A stretch of DNA of 8,023 bases from Chloroflexota bacterium (GTDB lineage: Bacteria > Chloroflexota > Anaerolineae > Ardenticatenales > Ardenticatenaceae), in assembly GCA_003520455.1 (NCBI GenBank), contig DOUV01000322.1, positions 1 through 8,023 on the forward strand, given 5' to 3'. The position numbers and the translations under genes were made by a program. This document shows, piece after piece, positions 1-6,385 of this stretch (its first letter is position 1; each line of letters opens with the position of its first letter). The notes below the pieces were generated by a model. The model saw only the letters and a list, made by a program, of their open reading frames with translations. It was not told the origin of the DNA and did not search any database.

Positions 1-1
1 G

Positions 2-1324
2 GCGACCGAGCGTGGCCTGCGCTGGCTGGCCGGTTTCGCCCTGGTCCAGCTGGGCGCCGCCCAGGTCTGGATCGATCCAACCGGCGCGCGGGCGTCGCTC
101 GAAGAGGCGCTCCAAATCTTCGACGACTGCAAGGATCTCTACCATCTGACCGCGTCGCACTTCTGGCTGGCCGTGCTGTGTCACACCGAGAATAACCCTA
201 CTGCCCTCGACCACTTGCGCGAGTGCCTGCAGCTGGCGGTCGGCCATCATTACGACTACTTCGTTTCCAGCGAAGTTCAGGTGGCTGTCCCACTGTTGGT
301 CTCGGCGTTGGAACATGATCTGTGGCCATCCTACGTCACGCCAATCCTGGCGCGGATGGGTTCCAGCGCCGCCGACTCCCTCCAGCCGCTGCTTGCGCAC
401 TCCAATGCCGAAGTGCGCCGACGCGCCCAGGCGGCGCTGGAAGAGATGGGGGTCAGCGTGGCGCCGGCCGCTGTACGGGCCGTGGCTGCTGACCACCCGA
501 AGCTCCCCGCCCTGCCACTGCTGACCATTCGCGGATTTGGCAACTTCACGGTCTCGCGAGGGGCGGAACTGATCGAAGAGCGGGAGTGGAGCCGGCGGAA
601 GTGCAAGCGGCTGCTCAAATACCTCGTCCTGAGCCCCGGCCACACTCTCGCCAAAGACGTCGTCATCGATTTGCTGTGGGGAGAGTCCGACCCGCGCGCG
701 GCGACCGCGAACTTCTACCGCACGCTGTACAACCTGCGGCGCATACTGGCGCCGCCGGCGCCCCACTCGCGCGCCAACTACATCGCGCTGGAAGGCGGCC
801 TGCTGCGGCTGGTTGAAGACGCGGTCGACAGCATCGACGTGGATGAGTTTGTGCGTCGTGTGGAGGTGGGGCGCCGGCTGGCCCGGGCGGGCGATCACGC
901 GGCCCAGGAGCACTTATCCGCCGCGGTCCGGCTGTACATCGACGATTTTTCGACTGATGACCTGTACGATGACTGGCTGCGACCCTGGCGCGAGCAACTG
1001 CGCGTCCTGTACCTGGCGGCATTGTGCGCTCTGGCCGACCTGGCGACAAACGCCGGGGAGACGGACCTCGCCATTCATTATCTGCGGCAGGCTTTCCGCA
1101 AGGATGCGACCTGTGAGGTCGCCTGTCGGGACCTGATACTGGCCCTGGCGAAGACCGGCCAACGCGCTGAGGCGCTGCAACACTATTCCACCTGCGAAAA
1201 CGCCCTCGCCGACCTCGACCTCACGCCGTCACCCGAACTCCGCGCCGTGCAGCGAGACCTCCTCGCAGTTCGAGTCTCGCTTCCCGCGCCGTCCTCACCC
1301 GCTCTGCGAAGCCGAACAGCATAG
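2..1324 (+). CDS. C-terminal part of a large SARP/BTAD-type transcriptional regulator (5' end outside window)
   Basis: The frame is open from base 2 to the TAG at 1322-1324, so 440 residues are visible and the start lies upstream. A GTG at 173 could be read as a start, but the helical-repeat sequence continues without a break upstream of it. Visible residues about 1-110 look like TPR-type helices. Residues about 115-149 resemble a HEAT-type repeat (ending AEVRRRAQAALEEMG). From about residue 174 (base 521) comes a winged helix of the SARP/OmpR kind: LTIRGFGNF, then KRLLKYLVL, DLLWGE and LYNLRRIL. From about base 825 follows a BTAD (bacterial transcriptional activator) helical domain, with IDVDEF, RLYIDDF, DDWLRPWREQL and the closing LTPSPELRAVQRDL. 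In AfsR-type SARPs the DNA-binding module is N-terminal; here it is C-terminal. Proteins of this layout usually carry an ATPase and TPR sensor region upstream, but that part is not visible. A 300-base gap separates it from the next gene. Its target and ligand are unknown. Confidence 0.88.
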   Translation, partial: ATERGLRWLAGFALVQLGAAQVWIDPTGARASLEEALQIFDDCKDLYHLTASHFWLAVLCHTENNPTALDHLRECLQLAVGHHYDYFVSSEVQVAVPLLVSALEHDLWPSYVTPILARMGSSAADSLQPLLAHSNAEVRRRAQAALEEMGVSVAPAAVRAVAADHPKLPALPLLTIRGFGNFTVSRGAELIEEREWSRRKCKRLLKYLVLSPGHTLAKDVVIDLLWGESDPRAATANFYRTLYNLRRILAPPAPHSRANYIALEGGLLRLVEDAVDSIDVDEFVRRVEVGRRLARAGDHAAQEHLSAAVRLYIDDFSTDDLYDDWLRPWREQLRVLYLAALCALADLATNAGETDLAIHYLRQAFRKDATCEVACRDLILALAKTGQRAEALQHYSTCENALADLDLTPSPELRAVQRDLLAVRVSLPAPSSPALRSRTA

Positions 1325-1334
1325 GACGAGAGCG

Positions 1335-1415
1335 CCGGTCAAGCGGTCAGACTTCCGAAGTCTTCTGAGACTTCGGAAGTCTCCGACCACGCGCCCACGT
1401 CGACTTCTTGACCGG
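1335..1415. repeat. Nested inverted repeat downstream of the regulator gene (REP-like or terminator hairpin)
   Basis: Two perfect 15-base arms, AGACTTCCGAAGTCT (1349-1363) and AGACTTCGGAAGTCT (1368-1382), are separated by the loop TCTG. GGTC (1345-1348) and GACC (1385-1388) can extend the stem past a 2-base bulge. An outer pair, CCGGTCAAG (1335-1343) and CTTGACCGG (1407-1415), encloses it. Each 15-base arm is itself a 7-bp palindrome around one central base, so two alternative folds exist. The structure starts 11 bases after the regulator stop codon. No T-tract follows, so a factor-independent terminator is not clearly supported. A dispersed palindromic repeat is the other reading. Confidence 0.7.
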
Positions 1416-1448
1416 TGTGCCAGGGCGCAGGCGAGCCGCGCAAAGCGA

Positions 1449-1530
1449 GGAACTCGGAAGAAGGGTGCGACTCAGCTGTGCCCCGTGGAAAGTCGGGGCA
1501 GCGCGTCGCGCCTGAGACCCTCCGAGTTTC
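1449..1530. other. Second nested stem structure in the gap before the GS-family gene (possible structured RNA)
   Basis: Complementary segments nest in order: GGAACTCGGA (1449-1458) with TCCGAGTTTC (1521-1530, one G-U pair), GGGT (1463-1466) with ACCC (1517-1520), CTCAG (1471-1475) with CTGAG (1512-1516), and TGCCCCG (1479-1485) with CGGGGCA (1494-1500) around an 8-base loop. This makes an elongated hairpin with internal loops. It lies upstream of the candidate promoter at 1581, so it may belong to the regulator transcript, to a longer leader, or to a mobile palindrome. It does not match a riboswitch class I can name. Between 1416 and 1448, and between 1531 and 1554, I see nothing further. Confidence 0.5.
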
Positions 1531-1565
1531 CCCAGGCTGTTCATGCAGCGAGATGGGAGAAATTT

Positions 1566-1586
1566 GGGAGATCTCCCTGTTAGAAT
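1566..1586 (+). promoter_or_regulatory. Candidate extended -10 promoter overlapping a palindromic operator, for the GS-family gene
   Basis: TGTTAGAAT (1578-1586) fits an extended -10: a TG one base before the hexamer TAGAAT, which matches TATAAT at five of six positions. Transcription would start near 1593, giving a leader of about 30 bases. No good -35 hexamer is visible at the usual distance. The perfect 12-bp palindrome GGGAGATCTCCC (1566-1577) abuts the extended -10, and a second GGGAGA lies at 1555-1560. This is a plausible repressor or activator site; which regulator binds is unknown. Confidence 0.45.
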
Positions 1587-1624
1587 AAACCCCATCAACC
1601 CGTCCTGCCAACGGAGAGAGTGCG

Positions 1625-2980
1625 ATGACCGCGAAAGTCACTCCTGCTGTCGACCCCGTTCTGCGCCAGATTGAGTCCGCTCACATTCAAACAGTGAAGA
1701 TTGAGTTTCCAGACCTGTTTGGGGTGGCCCGAACCAAGGTCGTGCCGGCCCGCCATTTTGGGCACGTCGCCGAGCACGGCATCCAGTTCGCGTTTCCAAC
1801 CTTCGCACTGGACCTGGCGGGTAACCCGGCGGCCGGGACCGGCACCGCCGAAGAGACCGGCTACGCCGACATGACGGCAGTCCCCGACCTCGGGACATTC
1901 ACCATCCTGCCGTGGGAGCCGAACACGGCGGCCGTCATCGCCGATCTGTACTATCAGAACGAACCGGTCGCGCTCGCTCCGCGCAACATCCTCAAACGGA
2001 TCATCGCCGAATACGAGCGGCGCAAGCTCCTGCCGCTCGTCGGCAGCGAGCTGGAATTCTACCTGCTCAAATCTGAGAACGGTACGTGGCGCACCTATTC
2101 CGACAAGCCGAGCATGGTCTACACCTGGAACAGCACCATTGATCCGGACGGCATCACCCGCAAGATGTGTGAGGCGCTCGAAGCGATGGGCCACCGGCCG
2201 TTGGCCGTCAGCCATGAATTCTTCCCCGGCCAGTTTGAGATAAACCTCGACCACGGCGAGGCGCTGGACATGGCCGACCGCACCTTCTTCTTCAAGCAGG
2301 CCGTCAAAGAGATCGCATGGCAAAACGGCCTGATGGCAACCTTCATGGCCAAGCCGCGCTCCGATCTGGGCGGGAGCGGCTACCACCTCCACCTGAGCCT
2401 GGCCGATCCGGCGACCCGCGCCAACCTGTTCTACGACCCTCGGGCCGAAGACGGACTTGCAGATCTGGCCCGGTATTTTACCGGCGGGCAAATCGAGCAC
2501 GCCCGCGGACTCACAGCCGTCTTCGCGCCCACCATCAATTCGTACAAGCGCTATGTGCCCGGCGCGTTTGCACCGTACTACGTCCTGTGGGGCTACGACA
2601 ACCGCACCTGCTATGTTCGCATCCCACCCGAACGCAAGGGCGGCACCCGCGTGGAAAACCGCACGCCCGACGGCGTGGCCAATCCCTACCTGGTCTTCGC
2701 CGCCGCGCTGGCCGCCGGCCTCGACGGGATTGACCGCCGGCTCGACCCTGGACCGGCGTTCGCCGGCGATGCCTACATGACTGCTGATGGCAACAGCACT
2801 CCTGTCGTTCCCCAATATCTACACGAGGCCATCAGGGCGCTGGAAGCGGACGAGGTTCTCTGCCAGATGATGGGGCCCGCGTTCGTGAAAGCGTTCGGCG
2901 CCGTCAAGCGGCTCGAATCGGACCGCTTCCGGGCGTACGTCACCGATTGGGAATTCAACGAGTACGCATTTCATTTGTAA
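1625..2980 (+). CDS. Glutamine synthetase-family gamma-glutamyl amine ligase (GlnA-like; PuuA/FluG/GlnT-type)
   Basis: This 451-residue protein is close to the usual GSI-type length. It should join glutamate to ammonia or, more likely, an amine, using ATP. The ATG at 1625 follows GGAG (1613-1616). GS landmarks are in order: GSELEFYL (140-147, with Glu142 and Glu144), HEFFPGQFEIN (197-207), SGYHLHLS (251-258), PTINSYKR (302-309), DNRT (325-328), the Glu344/Arg346 pair and ANPYL (352-356). Glutamate-, metal- and ATP-site positions therefore look intact. Two canonical ammonium-site positions are not: the FDGSS loop bearing Asp50 in the Salmonella enzyme is absent around residues 54-66, and the VPGYEAP Glu327 position reads VPGAFAP here, with Phe315. 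This pattern fits GS-like ligases acting on amines (PuuA and FluG types) better than housekeeping GlnA. The permease and three-part synthase downstream suggest a role in amine nitrogen use. The exact substrate (methylamine, polyamine or other) cannot be read from sequence. Confidence 0.88.
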   Translation: MTAKVTPAVDPVLRQIESAHIQTVKIEFPDLFGVARTKVVPARHFGHVAEHGIQFAFPTFALDLAGNPAAGTGTAEETGYADMTAVPDLGTFTILPWEPNTAAVIADLYYQNEPVALAPRNILKRIIAEYERRKLLPLVGSELEFYLLKSENGTWRTYSDKPSMVYTWNSTIDPDGITRKMCEALEAMGHRPLAVSHEFFPGQFEINLDHGEALDMADRTFFFKQAVKEIAWQNGLMATFMAKPRSDLGGSGYHLHLSLADPATRANLFYDPRAEDGLADLARYFTGGQIEHARGLTAVFAPTINSYKRYVPGAFAPYYVLWGYDNRTCYVRIPPERKGGTRVENRTPDGVANPYLVFAAALAAGLDGIDRRLDPGPAFAGDAYMTADGNSTPVVPQYLHEAIRALEADEVLCQMMGPAFVKAFGAVKRLESDRFRAYVTDWEFNEYAFHL

Positions 2981-3118
2981 GGCGAATTGCCAATTTGTCC
3001 TACCGGCTGGAGACTGCTCACCGGCAGCCCGCGTCTACATGCCCTTCTGAAGCCATAAGGCGTTGTGATCCCATTCGTGTTGTCCTCTGGACGCCCGGCC
3101 AGAGTTGATTCTGCTCAC

Positions 3119-3155
3119 GCCTACGGCACTGTAGCGAGAAAGCAGTGCGGTAGGC
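3119..3155 (+). promoter_or_regulatory. Strong hairpin in the leader of the permease gene
   Basis: The arms GCCTACGGCACTG (3119-3131) and CAGTGCGGTAGGC (3143-3155) pair over 13 positions with a single G-G mismatch around an 11-base loop. The structure ends 24 bases before the permease ATG and 11 bases before its AAGGGAGG ribosome-binding site (3167-3174). It sits in a 199-base gap after the GS-family gene. No T-tract follows, so it is more likely an mRNA-processing, stabilising or regulatory hairpin, or an operator, than a terminator. I see no convincing promoter in the rest of this gap. Confidence 0.5.
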
Positions 3156-3179
3156 AACCACCCATGAAGGGAGGATACG

Positions 3180-4610
3180 ATGTCTGCACAAACGAGCCAC
3201 AAGCTCAGGCCCGACGTTGTAACGGCCATCGACGCAGCCGCCCAGTCCTTTGGCTTTGTCGGACCGGTCATGGTGATGGCCTTCTTGACCACGTTCGTCG
3301 CGATAGGGGCTGGCCTGGCGACGCCTCTGGCGGCCCTGCTGAGTGGTCTCGCCAGTATTGCGGTCGGTTACGTCGTAGCCCAGTTCGCGATCCGCCACCG
3401 CGCCGCGGGCTCGATCTATAGCTACATCGCCCAAGCCTTTGGCCCGACCCAGGGCTTCCTGGGTGGCTGGATCTACATGTTTGCCGTTCTGATGCTGACA
3501 ATCGCCATCGTCGCCGGGGTGGCCGGCTGGACCTCCGGCTTCCTTGCCGACTTCGTCGGCATCAGTATCCCCTGGATTGCCGTCCTGATCTTTGAAATTG
3601 TCGTTCTCTTCCTTGTCACCTACTTTGACATCCGCTACTCGACTCGCGCCCAGCTTACGATTGTCGCCATCTCGGTGCTGATCGTGCTCCTGCTGGCTCT
3701 GTCAGTCATCGTTCGTGGTGGTGCGGCTGGCAACTCAATCGCACCGTTCTTGCCGACGACCGCAGGGAGTCTCCGGGGCCTGGCCTTTGGTCTGATTTAC
3801 GGCATGTTGCTCTTTACAGGCTACGAATCAGCCGCTGTGCTGGCAGAAGAAGCGAGGGACCATAAGCGTGTCATTCCGCTCGCAATTATCGGCTCAGCAA
3901 CGTTGGCCACGGTCTTCTACGTCATCGTGACGTATGCTTACGCTATTGGCTTCGGGCCGGACGGCGCCGCTGCCTGGGCGCAGGATCCCGCCGTGCTGCT
4001 GACCATTGCGGGCATGTACGGCGGGGACTGGCTTGTCCCCATCGTCTTCGCGGCCGCGATCGTTGACGGGTTTGCCGTCTCGATGGCCTGTCTCAACACG
4101 GTGGCCCGCGTCCTTTTCGCAATGGGCCGTGACGGTGCCCTCCCCCGCGTCTTGGGGCGCACCCATGCCCGATACCAGACACCACACCTCGCCAACGGCT
4201 TCGTCTTGCTGTTGGCCCTCGTTGTCGGATTCATCTTCACCCGCGTCGAGGGGACCTTTGAAACCGAATTCGGCTTCCTGGCAGGCATCGGTGGGATCGC
4301 GGTCGAGGTGATCTACATCTACGTCTCTGTCGCCGCCCTTTTCTACTTCCGCCGCGTGATGGGCCGCCAGTGGTCCTGGTTCAAGCACGCTATCGTACCG
4401 CTCATCGCGATCATAGCGCCCGCGGCTGCGCTGTATGGCTCCATCCAGCCACAAGGTGGGATTCTAGACGTGATGCCGTACGTTGTGTTGGGCTGGATCG
4501 TCCTCGGACTTGTGATTATCGTCGCCCTCCGTTCCTCGCAGCCAGAGTTGGTTGCCAAAATGGGCGCAGACTTGGGCGTCGAAGTGCTGGGTGCCGAAGG
4601 AGGCGACTGA
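3180..4610 (+). CDS. APC-superfamily amino acid/amine permease
   Basis: This 476-residue integral membrane transporter probably imports an amino acid or amine by cation symport or exchange. The ATG at 3180 follows AAGGGAGG with 5 bases between. Hydrophobic segments run through residues about 25-70, 94-118, 130-148, 157-178, 197-215, 232-257, 285-312, 338-354, 365-390, 403-420 and 432-450, consistent with about 12 helices. APC hallmarks are visible: the AGSIYSYIAQAFGPTQGF stretch with GGW (76-97), the FTGYESAAVLAEEARDHKRVIP region (212-233), which matches the 'G-[FY]-E-...-EE...P' signature, and VARVLFAMGRDGALP (308-322). No signal peptide is expected. It stands 199 bases after the GS-family gene and 41 bases before the amidotransferase gene, so it most likely supplies the substrate for these enzymes. 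PuuP-type polyamine importers sit beside GS-like ligases in the same way, but specificity cannot be assigned here. Confidence 0.87.
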   Translation: MSAQTSHKLRPDVVTAIDAAAQSFGFVGPVMVMAFLTTFVAIGAGLATPLAALLSGLASIAVGYVVAQFAIRHRAAGSIYSYIAQAFGPTQGFLGGWIYMFAVLMLTIAIVAGVAGWTSGFLADFVGISIPWIAVLIFEIVVLFLVTYFDIRYSTRAQLTIVAISVLIVLLLALSVIVRGGAAGNSIAPFLPTTAGSLRGLAFGLIYGMLLFTGYESAAVLAEEARDHKRVIPLAIIGSATLATVFYVIVTYAYAIGFGPDGAAAWAQDPAVLLTIAGMYGGDWLVPIVFAAAIVDGFAVSMACLNTVARVLFAMGRDGALPRVLGRTHARYQTPHLANGFVLLLALVVGFIFTRVEGTFETEFGFLAGIGGIAVEVIYIYVSVAALFYFRRVMGRQWSWFKHAIVPLIAIIAPAAALYGSIQPQGGILDVMPYVVLGWIVLGLVIIVALRSSQPELVAKMGADLGVEVLGAEGGD

Positions 4611-4637
4611 CGGGTGAGGAGGACGGGATCGGCTTGC

Positions 4638-4645
4638 GGAGGAGG
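4638..4645 (+). promoter_or_regulatory. Ribosome-binding site that fixes the amidotransferase start
   Basis: GGAGGAGG lies 6 bases before the ATG at 4652. The frame is open further upstream, overlapping the permease gene, but this strong site and the need for Met-Cys at the N-terminus decide for 4652. Confidence 0.75.
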
Positions 4646-4651
4646 CATTCT

Positions 4652-5560
4652 ATGTGCGGTATTGCCGGGATCATGGTCACAGGCGAAACCGATCTAGGCG
4701 AGGCGATATTTCGGATGTTGTACGAAATCCGCCACCGGGGCTGCGATGCTACCGGGACAGCGCTCTACCTGGACCGGCCACGCGACTACGTTGTGGCCCG
4801 CGTCTCGATGCTCAACCCGGCAGAAGAGTTGCCGCTGCTGCGGCGGCTGGCGAACGAGTACGCTGAGTTGGGAGCGTGCGACCTATACCCCACCAACTCG
4901 CCCTACACGATGGCACGCCTCACACTGCAAGCCGATCCGCCCGATCTGAGGCGGCTGTACCGTGAGATTAACGCCGAGCCCGGCCTCTGTGTCCACAGTT
5001 TGAGTGATCGGCTGGACGTGATCAAGGATGTGGGCAGCGCGGAGGCGCTGGCCGAGTTTGGTGCCCTGCGACGGTTCCGAGCGCATCACGCCCTGGGCCA
5101 CACTCGCCTGGCGACGGAGAGCATCGACAACATTAACTTTGCCCACCCGTTCAGTTCCGATCTCTACCCCGAGCTGACAGTCGTTCACAACGGGCAGCTC
5201 ACCAACTACTTCCGACTGCGCCGCCGGTTGGAGGCCAAGGGGATCCGCTGCAAAACCTTCAACGACTCGGAGATCATTGCCCACTATCTGGCGCGCAAGA
5301 TCACGCGCGAAGGGCGCACGCTCGAGGAGGCACTACGAGCATCGCTCGACGACTTCGACGGCGTCTTCGCCTACCTCGTCGCGACCGAGTCGGAAATCGG
5401 GGCCGTGCGCGACCGGCTGGGCATCAAGCCAATCCTATTCTACCAGAACAACGGCCTGCTCCTGCTCGGCTCGGAGCAGGTCTCGTTCGAGGCTGTGGAC
5501 CCGGACATCTACGCGACGGAAATGACGCCCGGGGAGGTGCGCGTATGGTCGAAGAATTAG
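4652..5560 (+). CDS. Class II glutamine amidotransferase subunit of a split glutamate-synthase-like enzyme (GlxB/MgsA-type)
   Basis: This 302-residue protein should hydrolyse the amide of glutamine or a gamma-glutamyl amide and pass the released nitrogen to its partner subunits. The start at 4652 gives MCGIAGIM, so Cys2 becomes the N-terminal catalytic nucleophile after methionine removal. Class II (Ntn-type) landmarks follow: RHRGCDATG (27-35; most relatives have RGPD), GHTRLATES (149-157), AHPF (164-167), VHNG (178-181), NDSE (204-207), LDDFDGVF (232-239) and VRDRLGIKP (252-260). An insert at residues about 55-140, ending LDVIKDVGSAEALAEFG, resembles the one I recall in GlxB/MgsA proteins and sets it apart from GlmS, PurF and AsnB. 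It overlaps the next gene by 16 bases and follows the permease by 41 bases. It could equally be the amidotransferase part of an archaeal-type split glutamate synthase. Confidence 0.85.
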   Translation: MCGIAGIMVTGETDLGEAIFRMLYEIRHRGCDATGTALYLDRPRDYVVARVSMLNPAEELPLLRRLANEYAELGACDLYPTNSPYTMARLTLQADPPDLRRLYREINAEPGLCVHSLSDRLDVIKDVGSAEALAEFGALRRFRAHHALGHTRLATESIDNINFAHPFSSDLYPELTVVHNGQLTNYFRLRRRLEAKGIRCKTFNDSEIIAHYLARKITREGRTLEEALRASLDDFDGVFAYLVATESEIGAVRDRLGIKPILFYQNNGLLLLGSEQVSFEAVDPDIYATEMTPGEVRVWSKN

Positions 5561-6249
5561 ACCTCGAGCAAATCGGCGAGCGGGAACTGAACGCGCAGTT
5601 GCAGGCGCTCGCCGGCAATGGCTACCGGGTCATCCTGCGTAACACGCATGCCCGCCACAACATCGCCGTGAACGTCAGTGGCAGGTTGGAGATCGAGGTG
5701 CAGGGCAGCGCGGGGTTCTACTGCTGTGGCTTCATGAATGGGCCGACCGTACTCGTCACCGGGAACGTGGGGTGGTACGCGGCCGACAACATGCTCGGCG
5801 GAACCCTGAGCGTTCAACAGAACGCTGGCAGTAACCTCGCCCCGTCGATGATCGGTGGCAGTGTGCTGGTCCGCGGATCGGCGGGCAGCCGGGTCGGGTA
5901 CGGGCTTAAAGGCGGAACCGTCATCGTGTGCGGTGACGTGGGCATGCTCACCGGCCAGCAGATGCTGGGCGGACGCATCGTCCTGCTGGGCAAGGCGGGT
6001 GAGAGCACCGGCGAATCGATGTATGGCGGTGTGATCTGCTACCGCCGCGGGGCCCTCGCCGGCACGGGCAGCAACGTGCGCACGCGCCCCCTTGAGGCCG
6101 CCGATGCCGAGGCCCTCGCTGTGCTCTTCGCCGAGTACAACATCCAGGCCGACCTCGCCGAATTCGAGTGCCTGGTGCCGAAGTCGGGCAAACATAAATT
6201 TCACCTGTTCAAGCCACAACTCACCCCGCGCAACAAGGCTCGCTTATAG
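5545..6249 (+). CDS. GXGXG beta-helix subunit of a split glutamate-synthase-like enzyme (GlxC/MgsB-type)
   Basis: This 234-residue protein corresponds to the C-terminal GXGXG domain of the large glutamate synthase subunit (GltB). That domain is a right-handed beta-helix with a structural role in holding the amidotransferase and synthase parts together. The ATG at 5545 lies inside the end of the amidotransferase gene (16-base overlap) and follows GGGGAGG (5531-5537), so translation is probably coupled. Residues 54-167 form six consecutive turns of exactly 19 residues, most starting G-x-x-G and carrying G-G near position 13-14 (LGG, IGG, KGG, LGG, YGG). About 50 residues precede the helix. The tail (168-234) lacks the repeat and ends in a basic PRNKARL. 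No catalytic residues are expected. The separate, short gene is typical of archaeal and GlxBCD/MgsABC enzymes, whereas in bacterial GltB this is one domain of a protein of about 1,500 residues. Confidence 0.85.
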   Translation: MVEELDLEQIGERELNAQLQALAGNGYRVILRNTHARHNIAVNVSGRLEIEVQGSAGFYCCGFMNGPTVLVTGNVGWYAADNMLGGTLSVQQNAGSNLAPSMIGGSVLVRGSAGSRVGYGLKGGTVIVCGDVGMLTGQQMLGGRIVLLGKAGESTGESMYGGVICYRRGALAGTGSNVRTRPLEAADAEALAVLFAEYNIQADLAEFECLVPKSGKHKFHLFKPQLTPRNKARL

Positions 6250-6274
6250 ACGTTGAGAGGGCGTTCAGGGGGCA

Positions 6275-6360
6275 GCAGGTAGCAAGAGGCAGGTAGCACG
6301 TGGCAAAGTCATTCATTGCACTTCTTGCCCTCCTTGCTTCCCGCTTCCCTTGTTGCCTGC
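6275..6360. repeat. Long imperfect inverted repeat in the gap between two subunit genes
   Basis: GCAGGTAGCA occurs twice as a direct repeat (6275-6284 and 6289-6298). GCAGGTAGCAAG (6275-6286) can pair in RNA with CTTGTTGCCTGC (6349-6360) over 12 positions, two of them G-U. The left half is purine-rich and the right half pyrimidine-rich. This 136-base gap interrupts an otherwise tightly packed set of subunit genes. The repeat may be a small inserted palindromic element or an mRNA hairpin that sets subunit ratios. Confidence 0.45.
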
Positions 6361-6374
6361 CATCTGATTGTTTT

Positions 6375-6378
6375 GGAG
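6375..6378 (+). promoter_or_regulatory. Ribosome-binding site that decides the start of the FMN subunit gene
   Basis: GGAG in the context TTTTGGAGATGTGG lies 7 bases before the ATG at 6386. A TTG at 6368 in the same frame would add six residues (MFWRCG), but it would place this site inside the gene. Confidence 0.65.
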
Positions 6379-6385
6379 ATGTGGA

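Noticed and set aside
1451..1530. T-box or TPP riboswitch
   Set aside because: AGGGTGCGAC and CTGAGACCC are superficially like pieces of these RNAs, but the T-box TGGN bulge and the TPP GAACCTGATC-type core are absent.
1339..1641. Minus-strand small open frames in the gap (100 and 83 codons)
   Set aside because: They run through the inverted repeats and the candidate promoter, overlap each other and show no family features.
1595..2815. Long minus-strand open frame (406 codons) opposite the GS-family gene
   Set aside because: It is a shadow of a GC-rich gene. The plus strand encodes a complete, motif-rich GS-family protein, and the minus-strand translation shows no recognisable domain.
1625..2980. 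Assignment as ordinary ammonia-assimilating glutamine synthetase (glnA)
   Set aside because: The Asp50 loop and Glu327 positions are not conserved and the neighbours point to amine metabolism. Not excluded outright, but not preferred.
4370..4651. N-terminal extension of the amidotransferase into the permease gene
   Set aside because: It would bury the catalytic cysteine inside the protein, has Arg-rich shadow-like composition and overlaps the permease by 241 bases. The ATG at 4652 has a strong ribosome-binding site.
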